Shown here piece by piece: positions 64,000 to 64,000 of a stretch of 64,000 bases of DNA; the stretch's first letter is position 1, and each line of letters starts with the position of its first letter. Under the pieces are notes generated by a model. The model worked only from the letters and a program-made list of their open reading frames with translations, was not told the origin of the DNA and made no database searches. The position numbers were made by a program, and so were the translations under genes. Origin of the DNA: Calothrix brevissima NIES-22 (GTDB lineage: Bacteria > Cyanobacteriota > Cyanobacteriia > Cyanobacteriales > Nostocaceae); contig NZ_AP018207.1 in assembly GCF_002367995.1 (NCBI RefSeq), positions 3,347,083 through 3,411,082 on the forward strand. Direction: 5' to 3'.

Positions 64000-64000
64000 C

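Overview
The window reads as chromosome from a filamentous, probably heterocyst-forming cyanobacterium of the Nostoc/Calothrix/Tolypothrix type. The evidence is the photosynthesis genes (psbD-psbC, ycf4, a Psb28 paralogue, a PCP-reductase-domain protein), the very frequent HIP1 octamer GCGATCGC, heptanucleotide STRR tracts, small dispersed repeats, and cyanobacterial families such as the SLH-barrel porin, DUF928, CHAT-TPR and DUF2103. No rRNA, tRNA, CRISPR array or prophage was seen.

Layout. 1-4.7 kb: a truncated VOC-family gene, a long non-coding stretch, an SLH/OprB-type porin and a carboxymuconolactone-decarboxylase-like protein. 4.7-18.4 kb: an unusual exoprotein locus. It holds a 1396-residue multicopper oxidase fused to FG-GAP repeats and DUF4114-type modules, a divergent LtrA-like membrane protein, a 1633-residue His-rich cupin/CHRD/DUF5602-like protein with RTX repeats, a frameshifted beta-helix remnant, and a second RTX/DUF4114 protein. 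The three big proteins share modules and probably work outside the cell. 18.8-26.1 kb: a CHAT-protease/TPR protein, a CHASE2-adenylate/guanylate cyclase with a PilZ-like tail, and a DUF928 protein, all on the minus strand. 26.4-33.5 kb: ketoacyl-ACP synthase, a lipoprotein cyclophilin, ycf4, psbD overlapping psbC, a PCP_red protein and a Trypco1-like protein. 33.7-38.4 kb: a SWIM protein and a SNF2 helicase whose Walker A motif is split by a 208-residue mini-intein. 38.9-42.9 kb: GNAT acetyltransferase, pnp, clpS and a DUF2103 gene.

43.6-46.8 kb is a mobile-element scar. The N- and C-terminal ends of one cyanobacterial transposase flank a methyltransferase gene. The C-terminal piece carries two tiny inserted repeats whose removal restores the reading frame. 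A TnpB-only IS605-like element with matching hairpins at both ends follows. 47-50.2 kb: a methyltransferase, a family 2 glycosyltransferase and a sugar-binding lipoprotein, probably an operon for a surface glycan or sugar uptake. 50.3-64 kb: oligopeptidase B, a membrane protein, hemE, an NAD-dependent epimerase, a brnT/brnA toxin-antitoxin pair, a B12/radical SAM protein, a fatty acid hydroxylase, a HAD hydrolase, dprA, a PAS histidine kinase and a Psb28-2-like gene.

Repeats are prominent. They include MITE-like elements ending in AGGACTTACGC, palindromes around GACGCGATTAATCGCGTC, AGGGCACAA hairpins, and STRR arrays that begin exactly at the stop codons of two genes and supply the last codons of a third. 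The most distinctive items are the copper-oxidase/RTX locus, the Walker A intein, and the methyltransferase lying inside a dead transposase.
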